Below are positions 55,058 to 63,781 of a DNA stretch of 64,000 nucleotides, piece by piece; positions within the stretch are counted from its first letter, which is position 1, and each line of letters opens with the position of its first letter. Source of the DNA: Solimonas variicoloris DSM 15731. GTDB lineage: Bacteria > Pseudomonadota > Gammaproteobacteria > Nevskiales > Nevskiaceae. The DNA lies in NCBI RefSeq assembly GCF_000382285.1, contig NZ_KB907927.1, positions 186,001 to 250,000 of the forward strand, in the 5' to 3' direction. The translations under genes were made by a program, and so were the position numbers. A model generated the notes under the pieces. The model had not been told where the DNA came from and ran no database searches. It worked only from the letters and a program-made list of their open reading frames with translations.

Positions 55058-55552
55058 CGGCGCGGTGAGAGTCTGCGCCGCGGCGGCCTGCTGAAGCGCG
55101 CTGACGAACGCATCGATCGCGGCCGCGGCGCCGCGCTCGAATTCCGCCTCGGTCACTGCCAGCACGGCGTCCGGCTCACGTTCGCAGAGGCTCGCCATGT
55201 CGGCCAGCGCCTGCCCGCCGCCATGCGCGCAGCTGCAGAAGAAGGCGACGCGCCGCAGCTCGTCGGCGTGCCGCGTCAGATAGCTGCGCACCGGGCCGGC
55301 CACGTGGTCGGCCCAGACCGGACCGCCAACGATGACCCGCGCATAGGTCTGCGGCGGCTCGGTCGCGGCGGTGATCGGCGGTTCGCGACCAAACAGCACG
55401 TCGTAGAGGCAGCGCGCCAAGCCCAACAGGCCGCGGCGCGGGTTCAGCTCGTGAATTTCGTCGAGATCGGCGTCGAGCCGCACCGCCAGCAGCTGCGCGA
55501 GGCGGCGCGTGTGGCCGCTGCGCGAGTAGAACACCACGAGATTGTCCTTCAT
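55037..55552 (-). CDS. Flavodoxin-like protein
   Basis: Protein of 171 residues starting NLVVFYSRSGHTRRLAQLLA, the FMN phosphate-binding loop (SRSGHT), with VIVGGPVWADHVAGPVRSYL and FFCSCAHGGG as the later flavin-contacting loops. It may carry electrons or reduce quinones. GGAG precedes ATG 55552. Its 3' end overlaps the convergent ATPase gene by 21 bp. An FNR-type box lies 80 bp upstream. Confidence 0.85.
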   Translation of the reverse strand: MKDNLVVFYSRSGHTRRLAQLLAVRLDADLDEIHELNPRRGLLGLARCLYDVLFGREPPITAATEPPQTYARVIVGGPVWADHVAGPVRSYLTRHADELRRVAFFCSCAHGGGQALADMASLCEREPDAVLAVTEAEFERGAAAAIDAFVSALQQAAAAQTLTAPSRERAA

Positions 55553-55603
55553 GACGGCTCCGGGATGGCAGGCGCCACCGCGGCTGCGGCGAACGGCATG
55601 GCC

Positions 55604-55645
55604 AGCCTGCCGCGGCGACGGCCGGCCGGCCTTGACGGCCGTCAA
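55604..55645 (-). promoter_or_regulatory. FNR-type box and -10 of the flavodoxin-like gene
   Basis: TTGAC-GGCC-GTCAA at 55632-55645 is a perfect palindrome. Read leftward, CAGGCT (one base from CATGCT) follows after 22 bp. Confidence 0.65.
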
Positions 55646-55661
55646 TCGCCGCCACCCGCCC

Positions 55662-56243
55662 TCAGCGCCAGACCGAGCGCCGCCGCCAGCGCAGGCCGAG
55701 CACGAGCCCGCCGAGCAGGCCGCCGAGATGCGCGAAGTGCGCGACGCCGTTCATCGTGCCGGTGACCCCGGCGTAAAGCTCGAACAGCGCGTACAGCAAC
55801 ACGAACAGCGGCGCCGGCAGCGGCAGCGGCGGGAAGATCAGCAGGATCACGCGACGCGGAAAGAAGATCGCGAACGCGGTCAGCACGCCGAACAGGCCGC
55901 CGGACGCGCCGACCGTCGGCTGCGGATCGGCGCTGACCATGCCGAACGCCAGCTGCGTGAGGCTCGCCGTCAGCACGCTGGTCAGGAACAGCACGAGGAA
56001 ACGGCCGCTGCCGGTCCGGTCCTCGACGTCGCGGCCGAACATCCACAGGCCGAACATGTTGGTGGCCAGATGCGCGACGCTGCCGTGCAGGAACGCGCAG
56101 CTGAGCAGCTGCCATGGCGCGAAGCCCTGCCCGGGCGGCCACAGCGCGAAGCTGCGCAGCAGCGGATCGCCGGCGACCATCTCCAGACCGAAGATGAGGA
56201 TGTTGGCGACCAGCAGCGCGTAGGTGACGGGAGCCTTGTTCAT
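55662..56243 (-). CDS. Rhomboid-family intramembrane serine protease
   Basis: Protein of 193 residues with about six helices. The nucleophile is in VGASGGLFG (Ser near 113) and the catalytic His in GVAHFAHLGGLLGG near 170; the loop AFLHGSVAHLATNMFGLWMFG is also typical. It cleaves membrane proteins within the bilayer; the substrate is unknown. ATG 56243 overlaps the end of the truncated NikR frame. Confidence 0.9.
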   Translation of the reverse strand: MNKAPVTYALLVANILIFGLEMVAGDPLLRSFALWPPGQGFAPWQLLSCAFLHGSVAHLATNMFGLWMFGRDVEDRTGSGRFLVLFLTSVLTASLTQLAFGMVSADPQPTVGASGGLFGVLTAFAIFFPRRVILLIFPPLPLPAPLFVLLYALFELYAGVTGTMNGVAHFAHLGGLLGGLVLGLRWRRRSVWR

Positions 56244-56407
56244 GCGGTCATCGTTTCTCGGCGGCGGCCGCGCGGGCCGGGCGTGCTGGCGCCGCTGCGC
56301 AGCAGGCCGCGGACCGCTTCCGAACGGTTGCGGTAGCCGCGCCGCGCCATCAGTTCGTCGAAGGCATCGGCGAGCTTGGTTTCGAGGGAGATCGTGAAGC
56401 GTTCCAT
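56240..56407 (-). pseudogene. nikR: Truncated NikR-like ribbon-helix-helix regulator
   Basis: The 55-codon frame starts MERFTISLETKLADAFDELMARRGYRNRSEAVRGLLR, the DNA-binding ribbon-helix-helix domain of the nickel regulator NikR. The nickel-binding ACT-like domain (about 90 further residues with His and Cys ligands) is absent; the frame ends in unrelated STPGPRGRRRETMTA against the rhomboid start. It is probably a relic, although a DNA-binding fragment could still be made. Confidence 0.75.
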
Positions 56408-56502
56408 GACGGGGCTCGGGCGGTGCCGGTCGTCGCGGCGCACCATGGCGGCGGCGATCGTCGTGGCGCATTGTAGCCACGCCGGACCGCATCGCGTGCG
56501 CT

Positions 56503-56835
56503 TCAGCGCAGCGGCTCGCAGGCGGCAGCCTGCATCGCGCCGGTCTGCTTCCATAGTGCCGACGACAGACCCAGCCGAGCAGAAACAGGCCGGCGATCGC
56601 GTAGGCGCACGGTATCGTCGACGGCGGCGATGTGATCGGCGCCGAAACCGTGGCGCAGGCCGATCGCATAGGCCGCGAAGCCGAGGCCGACCAGCGGATA
56701 GCGCGCCGCATAGGCCAGATACAGGCCCCAGCCGAGCCCGTGCAGCAGCGCGATCACGCCGTAGTACGCGGCGAGTTCGCGGCGCTCGCCGCGCATCCGG
56801 CGTCGCCGCGTCGGTCCGGACCCGCCTGCGTGCAT
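56503..56835 (-). pseudogene. Internally deleted NiCoT nickel/cobalt permease remnant
   Basis: The N-terminal part is preserved (LAAYYGVIALLHGLGWGLYL, then YAIGLRHGFGADHIAAVDDTVR) and includes the H-x4-D-H metal motif of HoxN/NixA permeases. Directly after it, in another frame, is what looks like the last helix of such a permease (YAIAGLFLLGWVCRRHYG). The 200 or more residues between are missing, so a deletion removed the core of the gene. Confidence 0.75.
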
Positions 56836-56846
56836 CGGCGTCGCGC

Positions 56847-58919
56847 CTAGAAGTACATCCGCAGCGAGGCGCGCAGCTGGCGCGGCTCGACCGGATGCAG
56901 GTGGATATCGTCGACGCCCTCGCTCTCGCCCGGCAGGCGCGAGGCGTAGTAGTAGGTGATGTCGGCGTCCTTGGCGTCGAGCGCGTTGTAGAGATCGAGC
57001 GCGACGCGCCAGACGCTGCGCTCGTAGTACGCGCCGAGATTGACGATGGTGGTCGGATCGGACTCGACCGAACCGTCCTCGATCAGCGGCGCCCGACCGA
57101 GATAGCGCAGCCGTGCGGTGCCCTTCAAGCTGTGGCCGAAGTCGATGACCGCACCGGCGCCGAGCACGGTCTTGACCGCGTTCGGCACCTCGTCCTCGCC
57201 CTTGGCCACGCCGCGGAAACGCGCGTCGGTATAAGCCGCCGACAGATCCAGTGTCAGCCAGGCCAGCGGCTGCCAGAAGCCGGCGAACTCAGTGCCGTAG
57301 CGGCGCGAGGCCGCATTCGGCTCGGTGGTGCCGCCGTCGCCCGAATAGACCAGCTCCGAACCCAGGTCGAGCCAGAAGCCGACCAGACTCAGGTTCAGCG
57401 AGCCGGTGCCGTAGCGCAGGCCAAGCTCGGCGCCGCGCGCGCGCACCAGCACGTCGACGCGCTCGGCGGCGGACGCCGGATCGCGCGGATCGACGCGGAT
57501 CGACGCGCCGCGCACGTCGTTGGAATGAAAGCCCTCGCCGTAATTGGCGTACAGCTCGGTGTGCGCGCCGGTGCGCCAGGCCAGCGCCAGCTTCGGCGAG
57601 ATCCTGCCGTCGGTGCCGCTGCCACTGTTGAGCGGCTGCGTGCGCGCGTCGACGTCGTAGTCGTAGAGATCGCCGCGCAGGCCGACGACGGCGCGCAGGT
57701 CCGGCGTCAGATGCGTCTCGAGCTCGGCGTAGGCGCCGACGCTGAGTTCGTTGACCGCGTCCTCGCGGACCGTGTCGATGCGCCGTCCGGCAACGGTCTG
57801 GTAGAGACCGACCTTGCCGATGTCGTCGTAGCGCAGCTCGCCGCCGGCGCGCAGCCGCGCCGGCCGGCCGGCGAGGTCCAGATCCCAGCCCTGCGCCAGC
57901 GCGCCGCCGTAGACCGAACGCTGGTCGCGCTGCTCGAACTCGTCGCCGTTGACCGGGTCTTCGAGCGCATAGGTGAAGTTCGAGATCAGGCTCAGCTCGT
58001 AATGCAGCGCGTAGAGGTTGAGCGCCGTGTCGCCGAACTGCATCTGGCTCGACAGCGCCAGGCGCGAGGTCTCGCCGCCGAGAGACGGATCGATATAGCC
58101 GTAGCGCGGGATCAGTCCCGAGCGCAGCGCGCGCAGCGGGACCTGGTCGGTCGAATCCCACTGGTTGTCGTAGGCGCTGAGCGCGAGGTTCCAGTAGCGC
58201 TCACCGTCCTGGCGGCTGTATTTGAGCAGACCGTTGTACTTGCGCAGGTGCTCGTCGAGCACCCAGGGACCGTCGACGCGCGCCGCCTCGGCACCGGCCA
58301 GCAGCGTGCCGCCGCCGAGCGCGAGACTGCCGGCGGCCAGACCGCGGTAGTGGCCGTACTCGCCGACCGTGGCCTCGGCGAAGCTGCGCGGCAGCGCGTC
58401 ATAGGTCCTGAAGCGCGCGGTGCCGGCGGCGCTGAAGTCGCCGGCGTCGGCGAAGTACGGACCCTTGCGGTACTCGACCTTCTCGACCAGTTCGGGAATC
58501 AGGAAATTGAGATCGGTATAGCCCTGGCCGTGGCCGTGCGTGCGCAGATTGGCCGGCACGCCGTCGATGAAGCTCGCGAAGTCGGTGCCGTGGTCGAGAT
58601 TGAAGCCGCGCAGGAAGTACTGGTTGGCCTTGCCCTCGCCGGAGTGCTGGGTCGCGATCATGCCGGGAATCACTTCGAGCAGTTCGCCGGCGCGCGAGAT
58701 CGGTCGGTCCTGGAAGTCGGCGTAGCCGACCACGCCCTGCGAGCCGGACTGCGCCGTGCCGACGAGATCGAAGGCGCGGCCCCAGACCGTGATCTCGGCC
58801 GGCGGCACGTCGGCGGCAGCCGTGTCGGCCCGGGCCGGAACAACGCTGACCGCCCCCGCCGCCGCCAGCGCCAGTGCCACAGCGGTCGGGCGTGAAGGAA
58901 ACGGGCGCTTGCGGTTCAT
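56847..58919 (-). CDS. TonB-dependent outer-membrane receptor
   Basis: Protein of 690 residues with a signal peptide (cleavage near ARA-DTA). A plug domain is present (RAGELLEVIPGMIATQHSGEG, YFLRGFNLDHGTDFASFIDG), followed by a 22-strand-type barrel ending in Phe (LRASLRMYF). It imports a scarce ligand using TonB energy. The decayed nickel permease and NikR immediately downstream suggest nickel or cobalt chelates as ligand, but that rests on context only. A 16-bp palindrome lies 40 bp upstream. Confidence 0.92.
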   Translation of the reverse strand: MNRKRPFPSRPTAVALALAAAGAVSVVPARADTAAADVPPAEITVWGRAFDLVGTAQSGSQGVVGYADFQDRPISRAGELLEVIPGMIATQHSGEGKANQYFLRGFNLDHGTDFASFIDGVPANLRTHGHGQGYTDLNFLIPELVEKVEYRKGPYFADAGDFSAAGTARFRTYDALPRSFAEATVGEYGHYRGLAAGSLALGGGTLLAGAEAARVDGPWVLDEHLRKYNGLLKYSRQDGERYWNLALSAYDNQWDSTDQVPLRALRSGLIPRYGYIDPSLGGETSRLALSSQMQFGDTALNLYALHYELSLISNFTYALEDPVNGDEFEQRDQRSVYGGALAQGWDLDLAGRPARLRAGGELRYDDIGKVGLYQTVAGRRIDTVREDAVNELSVGAYAELETHLTPDLRAVVGLRGDLYDYDVDARTQPLNSGSGTDGRISPKLALAWRTGAHTELYANYGEGFHSNDVRGASIRVDPRDPASAAERVDVLVRARGAELGLRYGTGSLNLSLVGFWLDLGSELVYSGDGGTTEPNAASRRYGTEFAGFWQPLAWLTLDLSAAYTDARFRGVAKGEDEVPNAVKTVLGAGAVIDFGHSLKGTARLRYLGRAPLIEDGSVESDPTTIVNLGAYYERSVWRVALDLYNALDAKDADITYYYASRLPGESEGVDDIHLHPVEPRQLRASLRMYF

Positions 58920-58958
58920 CGTCGGCTCCTGAAACGGGCGGCAGGACTGTTATTCGAT

Positions 58959-58974
58959 ATTACGAATTCGTAAT
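58959..58974. promoter_or_regulatory. Palindromic operator candidate of the TonB receptor
   Basis: ATTACGAATTCGTAAT, a perfect 16-bp palindrome, unusually AT-rich for this region, 40-55 bp before the receptor start. Position and symmetry fit a metal-responsive repressor site; it does not resemble the enterobacterial NikR site (GTATGA-N16-TCATAC). Confidence 0.55.
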
Positions 58975-59141
58975 CGGTCTGATGACGGGTCGTATGCGCA
59001 CTGGGCAAGGCACGCCGGATCGGCGATGCGCACCGCGGCCCGGCGCGACCCTCGTCGTAGCCGAGCATAGGGGGCGCGGCGCGGCGCCGGCCAATGCATG
59101 GCGGCGCGGCATCCATGCCTTGGGGTTATGCCGTGCCGACG

Positions 59142-59183
59142 CTGACGCCGGTCAAGGCCGCGTTCGGCGCGGCGCGCCATGCT
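59142..59183 (+). promoter_or_regulatory. FNR-type box and CATGCT -10 for the zinc-ribbon gene
   Basis: CTGAC-GCCG-GTCAA at 59142-59155 (one mismatch) and CATGCT at 59178-59183, exactly 22 bp after the box. Confidence 0.6.
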
Positions 59184-59229
59184 GCCCGCCTATCGCCCGG
59201 ACCCGGGCCGTCAGAGGAAGAGACGCGTC

Positions 59230-59439
59230 ATGGATACGCCGCAAGCCCGCACGCCGTTGATCCTGCCCTGTCCGTATTGCGGCGCGGAGCTGCACATCGA
59301 GGAAGCCGACTGGCGCGACGGAGCCGGCGTGCACTGCGCCCACTGCAACAACGACGCGGTGCTGCAATGCGAGTGGATCGGCCACGGCAGCCACCCGCGC
59401 TGGGAGCTGGTCGAGGACGGCGACGCCGACGAACCGTAG
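59230..59439 (+). CDS. CPXCG-type cysteine-rich zinc-ribbon protein
   Basis: Protein of 69 residues with CPYCG and CAHC as two zinc-binding knuckles about 20 residues apart, the pattern of the small CPXCG-motif family of unknown function. GAGGAAGAG lies upstream of ATG 59230. It has its own FNR-type promoter. Confidence 0.8.
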   Translation: MDTPQARTPLILPCPYCGAELHIEEADWRDGAGVHCAHCNNDAVLQCEWIGHGSHPRWELVEDGDADEP

Positions 59440-59473
59440 CCCGGTCCTGGCAAGCCACACCGCGGTACGCACC

Positions 59474-59515
59474 ATGACCTGAATCAAGGCACGGCGTGCA
59501 GGCACGCCGCATGCT
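59474..59515 (+). promoter_or_regulatory. FNR-type box and CATGCT -10 for the BON operon
   Basis: ATGAC-CTGA-ATCAA at 59474-59487 (two mismatches to TTGAT-N4-ATCAA) with CATGCT at 59510-59515, exactly 22 bp after the box. The start is at 59546. Confidence 0.6.
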
Positions 59516-59545
59516 GCACGCTGACCCGGACTCCCGGAGACCGCC

Positions 59546-60190
59546 ATGCATCCGCCCGATCACGATCTGCAGCGCCGGATCACGGCGGCTCTCGCCCACG
59601 AAGTCACGCTCGACGTCGCCCATATCGGCGTCGCCGTGCGCCACGGCGTCGTGACCCTCAGCGGACACGTCGGCAGCGCCGCGCAGCGCAGTCTGGCCGA
59701 ACGTCTGGCGCGCGAGGTGCCCGGCATCCGCGCCGTCGCCGAACATCTCGAGGTGCGCGCCGCCGACGTCGCCAAGACCGCCGACGACGAGATCGCCGAC
59801 CGCGCGGTGCGCATCCTGTCCTGGGATCTCGGCCTGCCGCAGGGCTTCGTGCAGGTCACCGTCAGCCGCGGCGTGGTCGAACTCGACGGCGCCGTCGACA
59901 GCGAGTACGAGCGCCGTCAGGCCGAGCACGACATCCGCCAGCTGCACGGCGTGCGCGACGTCGTCAACCGCATCCGCCTGCGCGACTGGCGCGACATGCT
60001 CGCCGAAGCCACGGTCGGCGCCCCCATCGAGCACCGCCAGATGCGCGTCTACGCCGACGGCGACGGCACGGTCGTGCTCGAAGGCCGCGTGCGCACGCAG
60101 CAGGAGCGGCTCGATGCCGAAGCGGCGGTGCGCGCGGCGCCCGGCGTGCTGCGCGTGGAAAACCGCCTCATCGTCGAACCCCGGATCTGA
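59546..60190 (+). CDS. Protein with three BON domains
   Basis: Protein of 214 residues made of three BON repeats (about 5-70, 78-145, 150-212), each with the alpha-beta pattern and conserved Gly (VRHGVVTLSGHV, VSRGVVELDGAV, GDGTVVLEGRV). BON domains bind membranes or phospholipids and occur in OsmY-type stress proteins. There is no signal peptide, so it may be cytoplasmic, unlike OsmY. GGAG is before ATG 59546. It is the first gene of an operon with a DksA-like protein and a magnesium pump. Confidence 0.9.
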   Translation: MHPPDHDLQRRITAALAHEVTLDVAHIGVAVRHGVVTLSGHVGSAAQRSLAERLAREVPGIRAVAEHLEVRAADVAKTADDEIADRAVRILSWDLGLPQGFVQVTVSRGVVELDGAVDSEYERRQAEHDIRQLHGVRDVVNRIRLRDWRDMLAEATVGAPIEHRQMRVYADGDGTVVLEGRVRTQQERLDAEAAVRAAPGVLRVENRLIVEPRI

Positions 60191-60205
60191 AGCGAGGAAG
60201 CTGCC

Positions 60206-60499
60206 ATGAACCCCGCCGAGCGCAACGAACGCCACCTGCAACTCGAATACCTGGCGGCGTTGCTGCGCCGGCGCCTGCAGCGCATGCACCAGAACGGCGC
60301 GACGCCGGCCGATCCGCAGTTCGCACGCATCGCCGCCGCGACCGACGCCAAGCTGCGCCAGGTCGAGCACGCCCTGCAGCTGCTCAACCGCGGCTGCGGC
60401 GACTGCTGCGAGGACTGCGGCCAGCCGCTGCCGGCGACGCGTCTGGCGCAGACGCCTCAGCTGACGCGGTGCGATGACTGCGCGACAGCCACGGCCTGA
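60206..60499 (+). CDS. Small DksA/TraR-type zinc-finger protein
   Basis: Protein of 97 residues: an N-terminal helical hairpin-like part and a C-terminal four-cysteine finger (CGDCCEDCGQPLPATRLAQT, then RCDDC) as in DksA/TraR. Such proteins enter the RNA polymerase secondary channel; this one is shorter than DksA and lacks its usual coiled-coil length and tip. GAGGAAG precedes ATG 60206. It sits 15 bp after the BON gene. Confidence 0.8.
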   Translation: MNPAERNERHLQLEYLAALLRRRLQRMHQNGATPADPQFARIAAATDAKLRQVEHALQLLNRGCGDCCEDCGQPLPATRLAQTPQLTRCDDCATATA

Positions 60500-60513
60500 G
60501 CGGTCGCCCGCCC

Positions 60514-63147
60514 GTGAGCTCATGGCTGCGCTGGCGCGCCCTCGCTCCGTCCACTGAGCGGCCACCGCCGGCCGAGGCGCGCCTCGGCCCGTACTGGAGC
60601 TTCGATTCCGCCACCTTGCAGGCCCGCGTCGGCAGCGGCCCGCACGGACTGTCCGCCGACGAGGCGCAACGCCGCCTGCGCGAGCGGCCGCCGCTGCATG
60701 TCGCCCAGGTCCGCAGTTTCCCGGCGACCTTCGCCGCGCAGTTCCGCAGCCCGCTGCAGCTGATCCTGGTGCTCGGCGCCGCCGCCGCGCTGCTCGGCGC
60801 CGACTGGATCAACGCCGCGATCGTGATGGCGATCGCGCTGCTCAGCAGCCTGCTCGGCGCGATCGACGAGCACAAGGCCTCGCACGCCGTCGCCCGCCTG
60901 CAGCGCCGCGTCGCCGTGCGCGCCGCGGTGCTGCGCGATGGTGCCGTCATCGAAATTCCGGCCGACGCCGTGGTGCCCGGCGACGTCGTCCTGCTGTCGG
61001 CCGGAAGCCTGGTGCCGGGCGACGGCGTGCTGCTCGAATGCCAGGACCTGTTCGTCGGCGAGGCGGCGCTGACCGGCGAGACTTTCGCGGCCGAGAAATC
61101 GCTGGCGCCGGTGCCGGCGGCCAGCGCGCTGCCGGCGCGCCGCAACTGCGTGTTCGCCGGCACCTCGGTGCGCAGCGGCGTCGGCCGCGCGCTGATCGTC
61201 GCCACCGGCGCCGAGACCGAGTTCGGCCGCATCGCCCATACCCTGCAGCTGCGCGCGCCGGAGACCGATTTCGAGCGCGGCCTGCGCCATTTCGGCCAGC
61301 TGCTGATCCGCGTCATGATCCTGCTGATGCTGGCGGTGCTGGCGATCAACGCCCTGCACCACCGGCCGAGCTTCGACTCGCTGCTGTTCGCGATCGCGCT
61401 CGCCGTCGGCCTGTCGCCGGAACTGCTGCCGGCGATCGTCGCCATCACCCTCGCCCATGGCGCGCGGCGCATGGCGACGCGCGGCGTCATCGTCCGCCAT
61501 CCGAACGCGATCGAGAACCTCGGCGCCATGGACGTGCTCTGCGTCGACAAGACCGGCACGCTGACGCGCGGCGTGGTGATGATCGACGCCGCGGTCGACG
61601 CCGAGGGCCACGACGACGAGCGCGTGCTGCAGCTGGCGCGCCTCAACGCGGCGCTGCAGGCCGGCCTGCGCAACCCGATCGACGAAGCGCTGCTGGCCGG
61701 CGCACCGCCGCCCGGGGATGTGCTCAAGCTCGACGAGATTCCGTACGACTTCGTGCGCAAGCGCCTCAGCGTGGTGATCCGCGAACGCCCCGGCGAGGCG
61801 CCGCTGCTGATCACCAAGGGCGCCGTGCCCGGCGTGCTCGCGGCCTGCACGCAGCTCGCGCTCGGCGCGGCTACCGTCGCGCTCGACGCGGCGCGGCGCG
61901 AAGCGCTGCAGCAGCGTTTCGAAGCCTGGGGCGCGCAGGGCTTTCGCGTGCTTGCGGTCGCGCAGCGCACGCTCGCCGAGCAGCCGCGTTACGGGCGCGA
62001 GGACGAGTCCGCGCTGGTCCTGCGCGGCTTCCTGCTGCTGTTCGATCCGCCGGAGCCCGGCATCGACGCGACGCTGCGCCGCCTCGCCGGACTCGGCGTG
62101 TCGGCCAAGCTGATCACCGGCGACAGCCTCGCCGTGGCGCGCCACGTCGCGCAGGCGGTCGGCCTCGATCCGGAGCGCGTCATCGGCGGCGCCGAGCTGG
62201 GCCAGACGCGCGACGAGGCGCTGTGGCAGCTGGCGCCGCGCACCAGCGTGTTCGCCGAGGTCGATCCCGGCCAGAAGGAGCGCATCATCCGCGCGCTGCA
62301 GCGCAGCGGCCACGTCGTCGGCTTCCTCGGCGACGGCATCAACGATGCGCCGGCGCTGTACGCCGCCGACGTCGGCATCTCGGTCGACACCGCCGCCGAC
62401 GTCGCCCGCGAGGCGGCCGACTTCGTGATGCTCGAACACGGTCTCGACGTCGTCTGCGAGGGCATCGAGGAAGGCCGGCGCACCTTCGCCAATACCCTCA
62501 AGTACATCTTCGTCACGACCAGCGCCAACTTCGGCAACATGCTCAGCATGGCGGTGGCGACGACCTTCCTGCCGTTCCTGCCGCTGCTCGCCAAGCAGAT
62601 CCTGCTCAACAATTTCTTGTCCGACATCCCGACGATGGGCCTAGCCGGCGACCGCGTCGACGACAGCTGGCAGCGCACGCCGCATCGCTGGGATCTGCGC
62701 CAGGTCAAGCGCGTGATGGTGCGCCTCGGCGTGCTCAGCACGCTGTTCGATCTGCTGACCTTCGCGGTGCTGCTCGGCATCGCGCATGGCGATCCGGAGC
62801 AGTTCCGCACCGCCTGGTTCATCGAGTCGCTGCTGACCGAGCTGCTAATCATCTTCGTGCTGCGCACGCGCGCGCCGTTCTACCGCAGCCGGCCGGCGCC
62901 GGCGCTGCTGTGGGGTTCGGTCGCGATCGCGGCGCTCGGCATCGGCCTGCCTTACGTGCCGCTGATCGCGCGCGGCTTCGGCTTCGAGCCGCTGCCGCCG
63001 GCGCTGCTGGCGACGATGGTGGTGATCTCGCTGTCGTTCGCGCTGGTCTCCGAGCGCCTGAAGCGCGTGCTCTACGAGCCGCCCGCCACGCCGCCGCCCT
63101 CGCATGACCTGGATCAATGGCCGACGCCCACGCCCGTGAAAAGCTAG
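60514..63147 (+). CDS. mgtA: Magnesium-translocating P-type ATPase (MgtA/MgtB type)
   Basis: Membrane pump of 877 residues. TGET near 187, CVDKTGTLT near 344 and GDGINDAPAL near 607 are the catalytic motifs. LSPELLPAIV in helix 4 and TSANFGNMLSMA in the C-terminal half are features of magnesium importers of the P3B group. GTG 60514 is the only good start at this position. It is the third gene of the BON operon. Its 3' end contains an FNR-type box for the next gene. Confidence 0.9.
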   Translation: MSSWLRWRALAPSTERPPPAEARLGPYWSFDSATLQARVGSGPHGLSADEAQRRLRERPPLHVAQVRSFPATFAAQFRSPLQLILVLGAAAALLGADWINAAIVMAIALLSSLLGAIDEHKASHAVARLQRRVAVRAAVLRDGAVIEIPADAVVPGDVVLLSAGSLVPGDGVLLECQDLFVGEAALTGETFAAEKSLAPVPAASALPARRNCVFAGTSVRSGVGRALIVATGAETEFGRIAHTLQLRAPETDFERGLRHFGQLLIRVMILLMLAVLAINALHHRPSFDSLLFAIALAVGLSPELLPAIVAITLAHGARRMATRGVIVRHPNAIENLGAMDVLCVDKTGTLTRGVVMIDAAVDAEGHDDERVLQLARLNAALQAGLRNPIDEALLAGAPPPGDVLKLDEIPYDFVRKRLSVVIRERPGEAPLLITKGAVPGVLAACTQLALGAATVALDAARREALQQRFEAWGAQGFRVLAVAQRTLAEQPRYGREDESALVLRGFLLLFDPPEPGIDATLRRLAGLGVSAKLITGDSLAVARHVAQAVGLDPERVIGGAELGQTRDEALWQLAPRTSVFAEVDPGQKERIIRALQRSGHVVGFLGDGINDAPALYAADVGISVDTAADVAREAADFVMLEHGLDVVCEGIEEGRRTFANTLKYIFVTTSANFGNMLSMAVATTFLPFLPLLAKQILLNNFLSDIPTMGLAGDRVDDSWQRTPHRWDLRQVKRVMVRLGVLSTLFDLLTFAVLLGIAHGDPEQFRTAWFIESLLTELLIIFVLRTRAPFYRSRPAPALLWGSVAIAALGIGLPYVPLIARGFGFEPLPPALLATMVVISLSFALVSERLKRVLYEPPATPPPSHDLDQWPTPTPVKS
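63104..63145 (+). promoter_or_regulatory. FNR-type box inside the end of mgtA, for the nitroreductase gene
   Basis: ATGAC-CTGG-ATCAA at 63104-63117, overlapping coding sequence, with AAAGCT at 63140-63145 in the -10 position. It is 60 bp before the nitroreductase start. Confidence 0.5.
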
Positions 63148-63176
63148 CCGCCCCCCACGAGAACGGCAGAACCCGC

Positions 63177-63761
63177 ATGGACGTGATGAAGGCGATTTAC
63201 CACCGGCGCGCAGTCCGCCGCTACACCGGCCAGGAAGTGACGCGGGAGCTGATCGAAAACCTGATCGGTGATGCCGTGCAGGCGCCGAGTGCCTTCAATG
63301 TGCAGCCCTGGTCGTTCGCCGTGACGAGCGACGCCGCACTGCTGCGCCACATCGCCGCGCAGGTACGCCGCTATCTGGTCGAGACTGCCGATGCGGATTC
63401 GCAGCTGCTGCGCCTGATGCCCGAACTGCTCGACGAGAACTTCGACGTGTTCTACGGCGCACCGGCGCTGATCGTGATCTGCGCGACCGAGGACGGCGAA
63501 TGGATCGCCGAGGAATGCGGCATGGCGGCGCAGAACCTGATGCTCGCCGCCTGCGTGCAAAAGCTCGGCACCTGCTGCGTCGGCCTGGCGCGCGACTGGC
63601 TCGAACAGCCGGAGAGCAAGCAGCTGCTCGGCATCCCGGCCGAGTACCGGCCGATGCTGCCGATCATCGTCGGCTATCCGTACGGCGAGCAGCGCGCGAC
63701 GATGCCGCGCCGCGCGCCGGACATCCACTGGATGCCGTCGCGGGCCGCCGCCGGCGCCTGA
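63177..63761 (+). CDS. Nitroreductase-family FMN oxidoreductase
   Basis: Protein of 194 residues. YHRRAVRRYTG at the start binds the FMN phosphate; APSAFNVQPWSF, then GMAAQNLMLAA and LPIIVGYPYG are the further family motifs. It reduces nitro compounds, quinones or similar acceptors with NAD(P)H. ATG 63177 (MDVMKAIYHRR) is the normal family start; an upstream in-frame ATG at 63117 would overlap the FNR-type box. Confidence 0.9.
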   Translation: MDVMKAIYHRRAVRRYTGQEVTRELIENLIGDAVQAPSAFNVQPWSFAVTSDAALLRHIAAQVRRYLVETADADSQLLRLMPELLDENFDVFYGAPALIVICATEDGEWIAEECGMAAQNLMLAACVQKLGTCCVGLARDWLEQPESKQLLGIPAEYRPMLPIIVGYPYGEQRATMPRRAPDIHWMPSRAAAGA

Positions 63762-63781
63762 GCGGCAGACCGGCGGCGACG

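Larger units (their letters stand above)
58920..59229. other. Intergenic region before the TonB receptor and zinc-ribbon genes
   Basis: No gene is supported. It holds a 16-bp palindrome near the receptor start and an FNR-type promoter for the rightward gene. I looked for a cobalamin riboswitch and saw no B12-box-like sequence. Confidence 0.6.

Noticed and set aside
58920-59229. Cobalamin riboswitch upstream of the TonB receptor
   Set aside because: No B12-box-like sequence or conserved switch elements were seen; a palindrome explains possible control better.
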